Positions 11,897 through 25,016 of a DNA stretch of 64,000 bases are shown in pieces (position 1 is the first letter of the stretch; every line of letters begins with the position of its first letter). The translations under genes and the position numbers were made by a program. The notes beneath the pieces are model-generated. The model ran no database searches and had not been told where the DNA came from. It worked only from the letters and a program-made list of their open reading frames with translations. The DNA is from Erodium maritimum (Eukaryota > Streptophyta > Magnoliopsida > Geraniales > Geraniaceae), in contig OY997588.1 in the NCBI GenBank assembly GCA_963921825.1, forward strand, positions 133,641,203 to 133,705,202, read 5' to 3'.

Positions 11897-14800
11897 ATGA
11901 CGAAATTATCAAATCCGTGGATTTTGTTGCCAATCGGGCTGTTCCTGCTGCTCCAACCCACATCTTTGTTGGGATCTGAGCAGTCTACGGACGAAGCCTA
12001 CGTCACACTTCTGTACGGGGATGAGTTCCTTTTGGGCGTTCGTGTTCTGGGGAAATCGATACGCGACTCTGGATCCAACAAGGACATGGTGGTTCTCGTC
12101 TCCGATGGCGTCTCTGAATACACTAAAAAGCTGCTCAAGGTTCGTTTTTTTCTTCGGGCTCCTTAAGATTTGTGTCTATTTATTGACTGAGAGAAAACTG
12201 AAAGTATCGAGAAATTGTAGATGTTGAGGGTGTATAGGTAAGTGAAAATGAGATTTTAGTTCATTTTTAAGGAAAGTTTTAACCTTTAGATACTCGATTA
12301 ACAGATAAAGACATGTGAGAATCATAAATTTATGTACTGTTTGGTAGCTCAAAATATATGGGGGAGATGAAGAAAAAAATTGTATTGAGTTGAATTTTGG
12401 AAATCTGATTGTGCTTGGTGGATGCAAAACTTAAAGACAACTACTTGGTGTGTAGTAACTAGTAAGTGAATTTGGATTAGTTACTTTTTAAAGTTTATAC
12501 TCTGCAATTAGGAGAATTTGCTTGGTTTCTTATTTTGATATTTTTCTGCACTCTCTTAGATGTCAGTTGGAGATGGAGCTGATGCTCTGGCTCTTGTTAT
12601 CATTTAGAAATTGCTATGATGCTCAGTTATCTATGTTGTATTACTTGTATTTTGGATGCAGGTCGATGGTTGGATAGTTGAGAGTATTAGTTTATTGGCG
12701 AACCCAAATCAAGTTCGTCCAACAAGGTTCTGGGGCGTATACACAAAGCTCAAAATATTTAACATGACTAAGTACAAGAAAGGTACTAGGTTTCTTCGTT
12801 TCTTTTCCTAGCTATATGGGTGTGCGAAACTGAAACAATCTTAGATCTTTGTTTTGATATTGTCTCCTTTAGTTATGACTGGTATGTAAGACCCACAATC
12901 AATTTCCAAATAGGACAATAATTTTGGACTAAAATCTACATGACTCTGGTGCAGGTGTTACCTTCCAATTTGTTGAAATAGTAGGATTAGAGAAAAGTGT
13001 TTTGTTTGGGAAGATTAATTTTGGATTTGAGCTATTGGAACACTGCCTGAGTGTGGTGGGATACAACATGGGTAATTTACTTGGGGTCTAGGTTTGACTA
13101 TTGTGTGCATTGTCACTTTTTCAGTAACTTCTTAGTCTTCTTACTTGTTCTGTGAACACAGACTGTCTTGATTTAGTGCAAGGAAATTGAAGTCGGTCAT
13201 CTGACTTGTGTTTAATTTCTTGTAATCCCTTATGATGAAAGTTTTGAGATTCATGATGTTAGATCTTTTCCTTCTCAAGATTTAAGATTAATCTGAAATC
13301 TTAATTCTCTAGCTTTTGTCCTTTTATGGCCAATCACCGTCTTCTGTTTGCTTTGTGTTTTTTAAGCTATCCATATTCACAACTGAAAAGGCCCTGTCTT
13401 TTGCAGTTGTATATCTTGATGCTGATACTATTGTGGTGAAAAATATTGACGATCTCTTTCAATGTCGGAAATTTTGTGCTAACCTGAAGCATTCTGAGAG
13501 ACTCAATTCAGGAGTTATGGTAGTAGAGCCATCTGAAGCACTCTTCAATGACATGATGAGCAAAGTGACCACTTTGCATTCATACACTGGAGGTAATTAA
13601 AAAAAACTAATCTCTTATCTAGTTATTCTTTATCGCTTCATGTCCTGTGTCTAAGTATGATGTTGCTTTGGCTTATAACCATAAATAGGATTTATTTTTA
13701 GATAATATTTCATTGTATCACTCTTTATTTATGAGTAAGTATCTTTCTCATTGTAAAAAGATTATATTGCTCTAACTCATGGAAGAAATATGAGTCTATC
13801 AATAGTAATTTATCCAAAAAGTACATGTTTTGAAGCAGTTTCTGATGACTGTTGTGGAATATTTTCTCACATTTTCCCACTGTAACAGGCGATCAGGGGT
13901 TTCTGAATTCATATTACAGTAACTTTCCAAACGCTCATCTTTTTGAGCCAGATTCATCCCCAGAGGTTCGGAAGTCCAGACCAGAACCCGATATGGAGCG
14001 ACTTTCAACACTTTATAATGCAGACGTTGGCCTTTACATGCTTGCTAACAAGGTAGCATGTAAACCTTAGGAATATGTTTCTGTTATGCTAATGTGTGGT
14101 GTACTGTTTGCTCGAAGTGCTATTTATCGTAGTATATATCATTCTACTGTATAGTATTTTTTTATTAAAAAATAGATGTAGTCTTCTATATTTTTTGTTA
14201 CTTTTTTGTACTGCATATAAATTCTCTTACATTATGTGACATCACATAGTGGCCATTATTGGTCACTTCTAATTCTCTACACATGAATTATATGAGTGGA
14301 GTATAGTGTACAATTATCAGTATCTGACCCTGAGTTGTGCTTTTTTCACTATGATAAATGGCCTGGTGTAGAAACATGACACAAGTAGTCCTCAGAGTTC
14401 TTAATTTATCAGGCCAAACCTACATGGCGTTCATTTCGCTCTCCTCATTCAGATTGATACTATCTTGAGATCACATGATCAATTTGATAAGATATTTCTA
14501 GATGCGCTTTCTTTAATCTAATTAGGGGTCTGGATTGTCTATATTTCTATAAAAATATGTATGATGATTAGTGATTTCTACATTTTGGGTTTATAAGCTT
14601 GTGTATGATTTCCCCAAATCTAGGACCCGAAACATGAAGTTGGTATAAGAAAAGTTCTAATTATTAACAGGTCATCTGAACCTTTTCTAATCTGTTCATG
14701 CACACATACAGTGGATGGTAGATGAGAGTGAACTTCGTGTGATTCACTATACACTTGGGCCTCTAAAACCTTGGGACTGGTGGACATCTTGGCTCCTTAA

Positions 14801-16740
14801 ACCTGTTGATGTCTGGCAGGTATGTCTCTAAATCCTATTAGTTATGCAGTTCAATAATAGCATGCTTTTATTTCATTGTCTTTCTATGGATGCATTTTCT
14901 GATGTGGAAAAGAAATAGGTTTGGCGCTGGCATAATTTATTGATTTCACAGTAGTTACTCAACATTTTTACTATATGTTTTTATTTTGTTTCTATTGGTG
15001 ATGCAGAATGTCAGGAAAGAGCTTCAAGAATCTCTTCCAGGAACTGGAGGGGGCAGCAATCCAGATGAGGATCTTTTAGTCAAAGTTCTTTTCCTGCTTC
15101 CTTTCTGTGCTTTGCTTTTCTGTCATTATCCGTCTCTTCTTCAGGTTAGTACATGATTATGTTAATCACAGGTATTCAGCAAATAATCGTTCTGGTAAGA
15201 TCATAAAGAATATTCTTTTTTGGATCAGGCACGAGAGTTCTTCGGATCAATTTGTAGAAGTTCGTTATGCGACCATATTAGACATATCTATTACAAAGTC
15301 AGAGCTGGTGGTGCACTTGCATATACTAGTGTTTCTTCCTCCCCTGCCATCAGTTCAAGTCAACAGGTAGTAAACTTAATGCCACTGTTAACTTAGTTCT
15401 GCCGCTGCTGTTTCCCATGGCTTGGAAAATAAAATTGTTACTAATATTCTTTGCTTTTGATGTTACAGTTTCTGAGTGTTGCACTTTCCAAGGTTCCTGT
15501 GTATTTAGGTGGGATATCTGTGGTAGTCTGTTTTGTGGCTGCTTTCATATCTTTTGCTGTTGCTCTAGCAATTGTGCCTCGGCAAGTGATGCCATGGACT
15601 GGTTTGCTTTTGATGTATGAGTGGACAATCACAATCTTCTTCCTTCTATTTGGCGGTTATCTCCATTTGATATATCTGTGGGGTAAAAAAATAGCAGCTC
15701 AAGTAGGATCCTTTTCTCCGGAATCCTATGAATATGATTCTGGAAAAGGTATGTTAACGATGGAATAATTGTTTGATGATAAAATTAAGTTTCCCTCGTT
15801 ATTCTGAAATTTGATTATTGTTATTACAGGTCATCAGAGGCAATTGTCTTGTGACATTGCTACATGGTATCATGGGTTAGGTATGGCAGTTATGGCGGTT
15901 GCTGCCCCATCTTTGCCTTGTGTTTTTGGCATCACTGCTCTGTTTGCAAGGTAAGGTTTCTATTCTGACCGACTTAAATGCTTTTGGGAGAGGATCAAAT
16001 ACAACAACTCCTTAAAATACAAACACGAAAACGTGATAGTTACATGTATACCAGATGATATTTACAAGTATATCATATGATAATCACAAAATTAGTACAC
16101 ACAATGACAATTACCATCCTGTGTAATTACGAATTTGGTAAAATTTGTTTTTGTTGTTGTTGTGATTATCATCCGGTGTACTTGTAACTATCTTATGGTA
16201 TACATGTAGTTATCATGTATTTGCATCTAATTTGTATTTTAAAGAGGTTTTTGTATTTGAATTTATTTTCTCACTATAAATGGATAGTTTTGGCGGTTCT
16301 TTATATTATGAATTCCCACACTTTGATATAAATGCATCGTGTTTATTACTGTTAAATTCAACGTTTAATTGATAATTCTTGCTGTTTCAATACAATGAGA
16401 GCATCCTTTTAGACAAGGATTAACTCTATACTAAATAGGAAATACTAATGCTAAGCAACATAGAAATAGGAAAAGCTAAAAAAACTAAACTAAACTAAAC
16501 TAGGAATAAGAAATACTTGTAACCGGAAATAAACAAACTCTAACCGTTACCGTGGAGACCTTAGCTTACATGAATGCGGAACTATTGATTCTTAACAGAC
16601 TAGGTCTGATGGTTGTGGGAGGCCTAGTTTTGGTGTCTTTCATGACATACTCTGCGGAGCACCTCTCAATCAGATCATTTTTGAGAGGTTATGGAGACCG
16701 CAACATAGCAAGGAGCAGAAGCATTTGTTTTCTGTGCTGA
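11897..16740 (+). CDS. IPUT1: Inositol phosphorylceramide glucuronosyltransferase (IPUT1/PGSIP6-like, GT8), ten exons
   Basis: By family, this is a Golgi enzyme that adds glucuronic acid from UDP-GlcA to inositol phosphorylceramide, the first step in building the GIPC sphingolipid head group. Inferred exons: 11897-12139, 12662-12782, 13407-13592, 13889-14052, 14712-14819, 15007-15144, 15229-15366, 15469-15748, 15830-15950 and 16599-16740. They splice in frame to about 546 residues, close to the known Arabidopsis protein. An N-terminal signal/anchor (about 8-27) is followed by the GT8 domain starting AYVTLLYGDEFLLGVRVLG. The metal-binding DxD lies in VVYLDADTIVV (about 122-130), followed by HSERLNSGVMVV and GDQGFLNSYY. 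The C-terminal third has several membrane segments, including VYLGGISVVVCFVAAFISF, which distinguish it from GUX xylan enzymes. It ends RSRSICFLC. A transposon lies in the last intron. Confidence 0.92.
15996..16259. mobile_element. MITE-like inverted-repeat element in the last intron of the IPUT1-like gene
   Basis: The ends are imperfect inverted repeats of roughly 90-100 bp. The left begins CAAATACAACAACTCCTTAA and the right ends TTAAAGAGGTTTTTGTATTTG. ACATGTATACCA near 16042-16053 and TGGTATACATGT near 16196-16207 also pair. The element is 264 bp, AT-rich and non-coding. I could not see a convincing target duplication, so the superfamily is open. Confidence 0.6.
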
Positions 16741-17202
16741 TATGAGGCTTGAATGTGACGTGTGCCGCTGTTTTTTTCTTTCTTAGTTTGAATGTAATCT
16801 AATTTAACATAGTGACACAAAGTTCAACTGTAAAATAGCATGGATAGTCACTTTTTGTGTAGAGAAGTTGTTGTAATATTCTCTTTAGAAACAGATTGTC
16901 ATGATGTTACATTTGCAGTGCTTTTGTTGTAATTTTGTTTGCTGTCATCAAAATCTCTTGAATGAAATTATGTTTGATAAAAAAAAAAAGAATTTTGAGC
17001 AATGAAATTAGGAAATTATTATGTGCCTACATTATGGATGCCTGTTTGGGTTTCTCAGTGTCCATTTATCATTTGATAACTTACAAGGCTTTAATTTTCC
17101 AACTATTTTGTTGAATCCATGATCCTTTTGAATTGTTGTTAATTTTAGGTATTAATTTGTTGTAAAACAGAAACAAATTAAAGAGACTGGTAATATTATT
17201 TT
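16741..17202 (+). other. 3' UTR and downstream flank of the IPUT1-like gene
   Basis: This is non-coding sequence following the stop codon. It contains GAATGAAATTATG and an A-run near 16980-16989 that may mark a transcript end or a small retroposed tail. No gene is seen. It ends at the 9-bp target site of the next element. Confidence 0.4.
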
Positions 17203-17699
17203 GGGTTAATTGTTGAAACTTACCCTTATGTATTGGTCACGAACACTATGTTACCCTCCTTTTCAAAACGATTATTGCGCTACCTTATCTATTGGTCACG
17301 CGATTACGTTAGGAAAAATAGACGGTAAAATGCCGTTTTTTCCCATTCCGTTAGTCATATGACCTCAAGTGTCATATAATGGATGGTAAAATGACGTTTT
17401 TTCCTTCATTATTTGACTTTTATACATTTTATAAGGAACATTATCATTGCACCCTCGTTGTTGTTCCTTATAAAATGTATAAAAGTCAAATAATGAAGGA
17501 AAAAACGTCATTTTACCATCCATTATATGACACTTGAGGTCATATGACTAACGGAATGGAAAAAAACGGCATTTTACCGTCTATTTTTCCTAACGTAATC
17601 GCGTGACCAATAGATAAGGTAGCGCAATAATCATTTTGAAAAGGAGGGTAGCATAGTGTTCGTGACCAATACATAAGGGTAAGTTTCAACAATTAACCC
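17203..17699. mobile_element. Near-perfect foldback Mutator-type MITE
   Basis: The 497-bp element consists of two inverted arms of 237 bp (17203-17439 and 17463-17699) around a 23-bp loop. By eye only about three bases differ between the arms. It begins GGGTTAATTGTTGAAAC and is flanked by the exact 9-bp duplication TATTATTTT (17194-17202 and 17700-17708). The arms contain ACCCTTATGTATTGGTCACG, a phrase shared with the element at 98-528. The DNA or a transcript through it would form a long hairpin. Confidence 0.9.
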
Positions 17700-17708
17700 T
17701 ATTATTTT

Positions 17709-20222
17709 TATAAGCGAGTAGAATATTATTTCAGGTACTGAAAGAAGAGTACAGGGAATAGAGGAGAGACTAAGCTCAATCTTAGATAGAAACAATAAAA
17801 ACAGTTACTTGATAAGCAAGTACACAACCAGAAATAACAAGCAAAAATGATGAGGATTGTCTTGCTATTGATTGACATAGGAGTCTAAATTTCTACCACC
17901 CTCATCAAGCTAAACGGTAAAAGAGAAGTTGTTGTAGCTACAAAAAGACTTTGCAGAATAAATGTAGATTTTCCTTTCTGATCGTCTGCCATATACCAAC
18001 CAGAACTCCCACACACCAATATAACCACATCTACTGAAAAAGACGATAGAATCAACGCCCTCTCCCTAACTTGTCGCGTTTGACTGATACCTACCCCAAA
18101 CAAATTATATAACTTAACAACGGTGTAGGTATCAGTTAAAAAATGTTTGGGATAAGTATTAGTTAAACGCAACAAATCAAGAGTTGGCATTTGTAATTTA
18201 CCCATCCAAGATTATAGGTTCATAGTAATGTATTTCGTAATAATAAATGACTGTGATATTACAATGATGATAAATTTAGGAGGCAACAACTTTCCCAACT
18301 AAGTTGGTGTCTAAGTTGTATTTGTAAGACCTTCGGGATTTAAGGGCAAATACAAATAAATTATATTCCAAACCTTAACTAATTACACCCTCACATGATT
18401 GGGTCTTAGATGTGGTTCTGATCAATTACCACCAAGCATAAATTCTGAAACCTTTGTATAAGGGGACCGACTTTTGCCTCTATTATAACCAATAATAATC
18501 GCATAGAGTACGACTCGATATACTCCTAATTAATTTACCTATTTAAACTTGTGATATAACATGATTTCATTAAATGCAGAGGTAACATTATTATTTATTG
18601 CGAACTTAGATTCGAGAAGTTTACTCTCACATGGATGCGATATATGTCTACAACATGATTGTCAAATAAATTATAAACATATAAATACAAGAAATGAGAT
18701 ACTAAATTATCCAGAAATGATGGGAGTGACATTTTAAATGGCAAAAAATAGATTCATACACTTTTCTTCGATTAATGGCTCTTAACTCTCTTGAATCTTA
18801 CTATAAATCTCTACAAAAAAGTACGTTCTTCCCTTTTTCGAAGCCAAGCTCATCCATATCTACCATGAATGTTAGACCCTAGCTGCCCCAACTCAACTCA
18901 CAACTTGCCCCTTTTTTCTCCCACCTTCTAAAGTGCCAAAAAAATAGCTTAAATCATGCACCTTGTGAACTATGGCTCAATATTCGGCAAGTATTGCGAT
19001 CGCGTATGGGGTAGTATTTGGAACCAGTTTCCGACGAGTATGCAGACAGAGTACGTACTGATTAGTACTCGGTGTTGGTATTCGACTGAGTAACCAGACT
19101 GAGTTATGGGGCCTCTGACTCTATTCGCTTCATTTTCGCCTGTTTTTGGCTCTTTCCACTCTAAATTCCTACAAAAGCTTGGCCAGCGGGAAAATAGTAA
19201 AAAACCAAAACAAAGGAAAATGATATATTCTTTATTAAAACATGACTAAGCGAGAACTAAATGAAGGTGAAAACACTCTAAAAAGTATAAAATGCGTACT
19301 TATCACAAAGCACATGATCATTTTCTCTCTGAAGTAATAGCCGTGGAAAATTAGTATACCGGCCAAACAAAGATTTTAGTTAACTTATATCATAATGACA
19401 ACTATGTAGGTATAATCAAGTGATATTGTCCCTTCTGCTTTTGATGATACATGAGTTCACAGCCAAAAGTAGACTAAAAGTAGGGATAAATATAGTTTAT
19501 AACCATGGATTTTATTTTAATTTTACGTCTTTACTCTATTTCACATTTCGTTTCAATTCTTAACAATGACTATCAAAAATTTGTAGATCTTAACATAAAG
19601 GTGACGAAATCCGTCTGACTCCGCGGATACGTTTGTTTGAGTACCCTAACCTATAAAATGCACTTAAAAATGCATAATTTTTCATAGTTTATGAAAGTAA
19701 AGGCCAATCATAGTTAGGATTTGCAAATGAAATAAAAGTGAGGGATAGGAAATGACGTTAATCCTCATCTTTATGCTAAGATCTACAAAATTTTGAAAAG
19801 TCACGATTAAGAATTGAAACGAAAAGTGAACCAAATTGAGGTATAGTACATAGCTAATAACTATATTTAGTCCCAAGTATCTATTTTATCAAGGCCTTTT
19901 ATTGCCATTGCTTTCCTGGTAAACATCCCGCTGTTAACTTACATTTGTGTGGTGTATGTGTAAGAATAAATACTCAGTAAAGGGTACACACATGAAAGTA
20001 AATTCAACATAATGGAAGAAATGCAGATGAAGCTTCCTAGGAAATTACAAGTACACTGTTCTCAAGCTTATGACATTGAAAGTATCTATTAGTATTACCA
20101 AAAGATATGAAGCAACAAAGCTTTTCCCACAAAATACAGTTTTGCTCCTAATTTAATGAAACTTAATTTATTGGAGAAGTCACTGGAAACGCCAAAAATT
20201 GTCATGCTTATAGCTAACATTG
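17709..20222. other. Intergenic region between the convergent IPUT1-like and mS35 genes
   Basis: This is AT-rich DNA with no convincing gene. It holds an imperfect stem-loop at about 18072-18180, where TGTCGCGTTTGACTGATACC pairs with sequence around TTAGTTAAACGCAACAA. It also holds the inverted-repeat element at 19483-19874. The right end is the 3' flank of the minus-strand mS35 gene. Confidence 0.5.
19483..19874. mobile_element. Inverted-repeat element, 392 bp, superfamily uncertain
   Basis: The left end GGGATAAATATAGTTTATAA is mirrored by TTATAACTATATTTAGTCCC-like sequence at the right, with one or two gaps. The CGTTTCAATTCTTAA phrase also recurs inverted, so the repeats extend about 90 bp. 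The flanks share only AAGTA (19478-19482 and 19875-19879). A 5-bp duplication would not fit Mutator, so the classification is left open. Confidence 0.55.
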
Positions 20223-23200
20223 CTATGCTGAAGTCAAGACAGGCACAGTCCTTTGTCCTTGTAATCTCATTATCTTAGCATTTAGCCTCTCCATGAATGC
20301 TGGATTAGCCTTGAGCCTCTCTTTGACATACGATGCTCGAGCACCCTCCACCAGCTTTTCAGCTTTCCCAGCCTCCTCAATGAGAGACAGCAGAGTCCTC
20401 AAGCAATCCTTTCTGTTTTCCTCCCGATGTTCAAACCTGAAATAGGGAGGATTAATAAAACATCCTGCACAATTAGGGTCCTACTTAGAATAAACTTATC
20501 TTCGGGATTTAGTGGCACTTTATGCATAACTTACCAAAGAGAAGTCATCTTGAACATTTAATTTTAGACAGTGGATAGTACAAAAAGCACATTTGAAAAG
20601 GTAGAAAGAAACACAAGCTTTATCAATTCCAGCAAAGCATACAAGGACTTTTGGATAGATAATGGCCAGGGTAAAATTCATGTGATCAAAATATCAAACA
20701 TCATAGTTCAATCCCATATTTAATCATATGAAGCAATTAAATATAGCCAAAACAACACCCAAAGAACAATAATTATATTAACTTATATGCGGGATGGTGA
20801 GCATTTGAGGACTATTTGACGAATAGTGGTGTATAGAGAAAAATATACAAGACTTACAAGGCCATAATGTTCAGATTTGATAGTTCAATCCAACATTTAG
20901 TCATAAGAGGCAATCAAATATAGCCAAAACCAACCAAGGATTAAGAATAATATGAATTGATCTGCAGGACTAGTAAACAGCATGGAGACATCTTAATAAA
21001 CTTACCTCTCACTGGTTATTGTAAGCTCATCTCTCCCTGGATGATACCGTTTCCCTACAAGTGATCTCAACCGACGGAATTGATGTTTCGTAAGCCCAAG
21101 CTCTTTGACCGTAACAGACAACTTCACTTTCCTGTTTTTAGGATGCCATGTTTTATCACCAGGAGAAAAGACAACCCGAGTTTGCCACCTAAGTATTGGC
21201 CCTTCACCGGGTGGTTCATTTTTCTTGTATGGTACAACAGTCTTATCGGATAGTGGAGGCCCCTCAGCTTCAGTTCTTTCCATATGTTCATTGATTATCT
21301 CTTCCTCAAACTTACTGAATAGCTCAAAGGCTTCTTTCGGTTTGAGCTCCCCTCTGTCACATCTTGCTCCGAGCTCTTCAACCTTGTCCCGCACCTTTTT
21401 CTTTATCTCATCTGAAATCAGAAAACATAAAAGGCACTTGATACATTTCTAAAAGATAAAAAGCACCATGCTGCCAAACACATATTCTACATGAAAGAAG
21501 ATATTGTGAACTAACAATAGGAAAAAAAGTACCCAGAAATGGACAGGATACCCTTCTAAAAAGAAACACAGGACTTTGAATATCAACTAGACATGCTTGA
21601 CGGGGTAGACGGGGAGCAGTAGCCCAAGAGGATGCAATAATGACAGTTTCATGTCACAAAATATTGGCATTAGCAACTGCAATGCCAATCGCTAAAAAGT
21701 ACTTCACATTAATCAGCGTTTTCACAACTAAGCTAATGCTTGTTGACCAAACAAAATATTTACCACTTCTCAAACCACAAGCTTTGAACATCCAGTGCAA
21801 TGGATTCTTCACTCAACTCAAAGCATGTATATGAATAATACACAACTACTTCATTTACAAAGTACAGGTTTTCAAAATCATCAACAACCATAATTCACAA
21901 GCACTTAATAATAAGGATTATAGTAGATCGAGTATGAACTTATTCAGATAAAAAAAACATTTCAACTGTCAACAATAAAGCTTCTTACGTAAACATGCTA
22001 CAAATCCAGGTAATGAAACTGCCCTTGCATTTGACCCTTCGGTATATACACCTTTTATTCTTTTAGAGTTTGACCCCACTAATTTTTTTCAATATGATGC
22101 TGATCTTATTCCAAAGGGAAGGAATTTTTTGTTTTCAACATGGTAAACTTTTACAGACCAATCTGCAAATTAACAAATTATTAAAAGATAAAGCTAAAAA
22201 TGCTAAGTACGCTCATAAAATAGAATCTAAATAGAAGATTTGAAATCAAAATTAGTTGACACAAGAATGTGATATAACTGATGCATACAACCGATTAGTT
22301 TTACCACGGGGATTAAATCAATTGTTGGAGAATTAATAGGGCTATGCTTGGAAACCGATGGATCCACATGCAAATGAATATTAGTTTTTGCAGCCATAAC
22401 TACTCTATAAACAGAAATTGATATTTGTAAAAATAAATTACTCATGAATGGTAGCCTAATAGTCTAATACATATTGAAGAGAAGTTTTACTAGTTATCTG
22501 ATAATATGAATTGATGTTGCAGTGTTTCTTTGTACACAGCCCATGTAATGCAAATATATTTCATATTATTGTTATAGACACATATATATGAATTATTTGT
22601 TAGATTTAGTAATACAAATAGAATTATATCATCTATATGTATTAGATATTAGACATTATTTGACCCTTCAATTTCAGATCCTAGATCCAATCCCACCTGG
22701 AGTAAACAAGAATCCTTCAAACATATAAGCTACATCATTGGAGTCTTAGGCATCTTATAACACATCAACTAAATTCATCGAAAATAGGCATATCCTTCAC
22801 TATGCTAGCAACAGCTTATGGAAAAATAGCTAAAAGGGAGCATCCACAACTGCCTAACCTTGGATGAAATCAGCAAAACAGTAAAACTATCATTTGAAAC
22901 ATCTTGAGAAGTTCTAATCCATGGACAACAAATAAACATACCAATGTTTCAAAAATTAAGCAATAGAGCAATTACGAATATGAAAGAACATTTATTTTAT
23001 CACAAATATTCTTGAAAAAAAATGTACAGATTATTTAAGTAATGAAACAGGCCAAACTAAAGCGAATGAAGGGACTAGCATACCTGGGAGGAGCTTATTA
23101 TAGTTCTCCATATCCTCCAAAATATCTGCACACCGCTGCATAACTTCAGAATACCCTTCCCCGGTTTTCTCCTTGATCAGTTCATCCCATTTGTTATCAT

Positions 23201-24154
23201 CCACATTTAAGTAGTTGTTTTTGAATCTCTCTTCCACAATTTCCCTTACATTATATAAATCCTCAATATCACTGTCAGTTTCGATCACGTCCAGATCTTC
23301 ATCAAAAGATCCACCGTCAGAGTCTTCCCCGCTATTCGAGGGCTTTTTGGGTTTTCTGATATCATGAGCTGCCTCAATGCTCTTAACGTGGAGTTGGTCA
23401 ATCACAGAATCATCTTGCTTCCCAGCTATAACCCGGCTCAAAATTGCATCAAAGAGAGCTTTATGTGGATTATCATTTTCCTCCTCATAATCTTCTTCTT
23501 CCTCTTCCTCTTCCACAATTGAGGACGGTTCTTCTCCTTCTTCATCTGACTCGTCGTCTTCAGACTCATCAGAAGTAACTTCTTCTGAATCAGAAGGCGA
23601 AAACTCCTCCAAAAACTTATTCACCACCGTCCTGAACTCTAGGAGCAAAATCAACAAATCAACCACAGTTACAACCAAACCAAGGAAACTCTGAATCTCA
23701 GGTTTGAAGGTCAATCAGATGTCTAATCTAAACAGAAGTGAGCCAATATTTGAAACCAAAAGAAAAACTAACAAAACCAAAGACAGATTATTCCAGGAAG
23801 CCAAACAGAGCAGCATTTGTAGTTACCTTTGTCACTGACATCTTTCACCTCGAAATCAACCTGCTTCTGAGTTTCTTCGGCGGCTTGAATATCCAGTTTA
23901 GGAGCGGCCACGGTCAGACCGGACGAGTCATTGTCAGATGAGCAAAACCTAGAAGAGAGGAGAGGGCGGAGTGCAGGTGGGGCGATCTTTACGATAGGAG
24001 GAGGAGAGGGGCGGAGAAGATGGTGACTGTAGAGCGATGCATTTCTGAGCAGAGCCCTCCTCATCGCCGGTGGCTTCTTCCTGGAACTGCGACGTGCAAA
24101 TGGAACAAGACTGAGACTCGAATCAAGTAGAGCAGTAGGGTAAGGGTTTAACAA
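20223..24154 (-). CDS. Mitochondrial small-subunit ribosomal protein mS35 (S24/S35 family), four exons
   Basis: This is a structural protein of the mitochondrial ribosome small subunit. Inferred exons on the minus strand: 24154-23827, 23638-23084, 21411-21006 and 20436-20223. They sum to 1503 bp, in frame, for 500 residues. An alternative start at 24064 (MRRALLRNASL) gives 470 residues and looks more like a normal presequence start. The N-terminus is rich in Arg, Ser and Leu, as expected for a mitochondrial targeting peptide. Exon 2 carries long acidic runs (SDESEDDESDEEGEE; VEEEEEEEDYEEEND). The conserved C-terminal domain includes VKLSVTVKELGLTKHQFRRL, VGKRYHPGRDELTITSERFE and HREENRKDCLRTLLSLIEEA, matching the MRP-S28/S35 family. 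The second intron is long (1.67 kb). Confidence 0.9.
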
Positions 24155-24690
24155 ATTGGGCTTGGGCTTGGGCTTAAGCTAGTTGGGCTTGGCCTCCTCA
24201 TCTTCTTCATTACCCAGGCCTCCCTTTCCCAAACCAAAATTATAAGGCCCAAAAATATCAATCATGGCATGTGTATCACAGAACCAAGACTCCAAGAGCT
24301 TCCCTCCATACATGTTATTCCCAGAAAAACATATGTTTATAATATGTTGTAGCCTTTGATAGTACCATATTCTATATATAAATTTATATTCAAACCAATA
24401 GGTTCAAATTCGACGACGTAAGTAACCAAATGGAACAGCCAAGATAGTTGACATTCCAGAACCTGACAGCAATTTCTGATGTATTTGTTCGTCCGACGTT
24501 GATTACATAGCAATTTCGTGTTTTTTTTTATTGAATTTCCATATGAATTAATTATACAGCAATTTCCATCCTTTTGTTCTCTTGTATGGATGATACGTAC
24601 ATGTTTTCTTGGCTTTGTTTGTTAGAAGAATGACCACGAATTATTCTTCAAGAATGAAGAGTGTTCCACCATTTATTTGATCAACAAGGA
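24155..24690 (-). other. 5' flank of the mS35 gene
   Basis: GGGCTTGGGC repeats lie immediately upstream of the gene, followed by AT-rich DNA. It presumably includes the promoter and 5' UTR. Nothing else is recognised. Confidence 0.4.
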
Positions 24691-24692
24691 AC

Positions 24693-25004
24693 ATTTTTTT
24701 GATAAGGTAAAAATTTATTGAGCAATCATTCTACAAGTTTGTAGAGCAAAGCAAAAAAAGATCTGAAAAAGATCTTTTCCTCATACCAAAACAGTTACAC
24801 ATGAAAAAAAAAAACAAAACAAAACCTGGCAGGAAGCAAACAGACAGACAATCTTGCCTACTTCCTATCCGAATGCAAACAATTGAACCGATTAGAGACC
24901 GAAACAAGAGTGAGAGCCTTTTCTGTGCTTGGTTCAAAGGAGACCTCTTCCTTCCTACCCTCGAAGTCCTCCTTGTACCGTTCGAACGCCAAAAAACAAA
25001 GATT
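24693..25004 (-). mobile_element. LINE 3' end fragment (minus strand)
   Basis: The segment starts with a T-run followed by GATAAGGTAAAAATTTATTGA. In minus sense it ends in ...TCAATAAATTTTTACCTTATC plus an A tail, a form seen at plant L1 LINE 3' ends. No reverse transcriptase motif remains. The 5' limit is unclear. It is cut by, or abuts, the target duplication of the next element. Confidence 0.5.
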
Positions 25005-25016
25005 AACAAGTAATAT

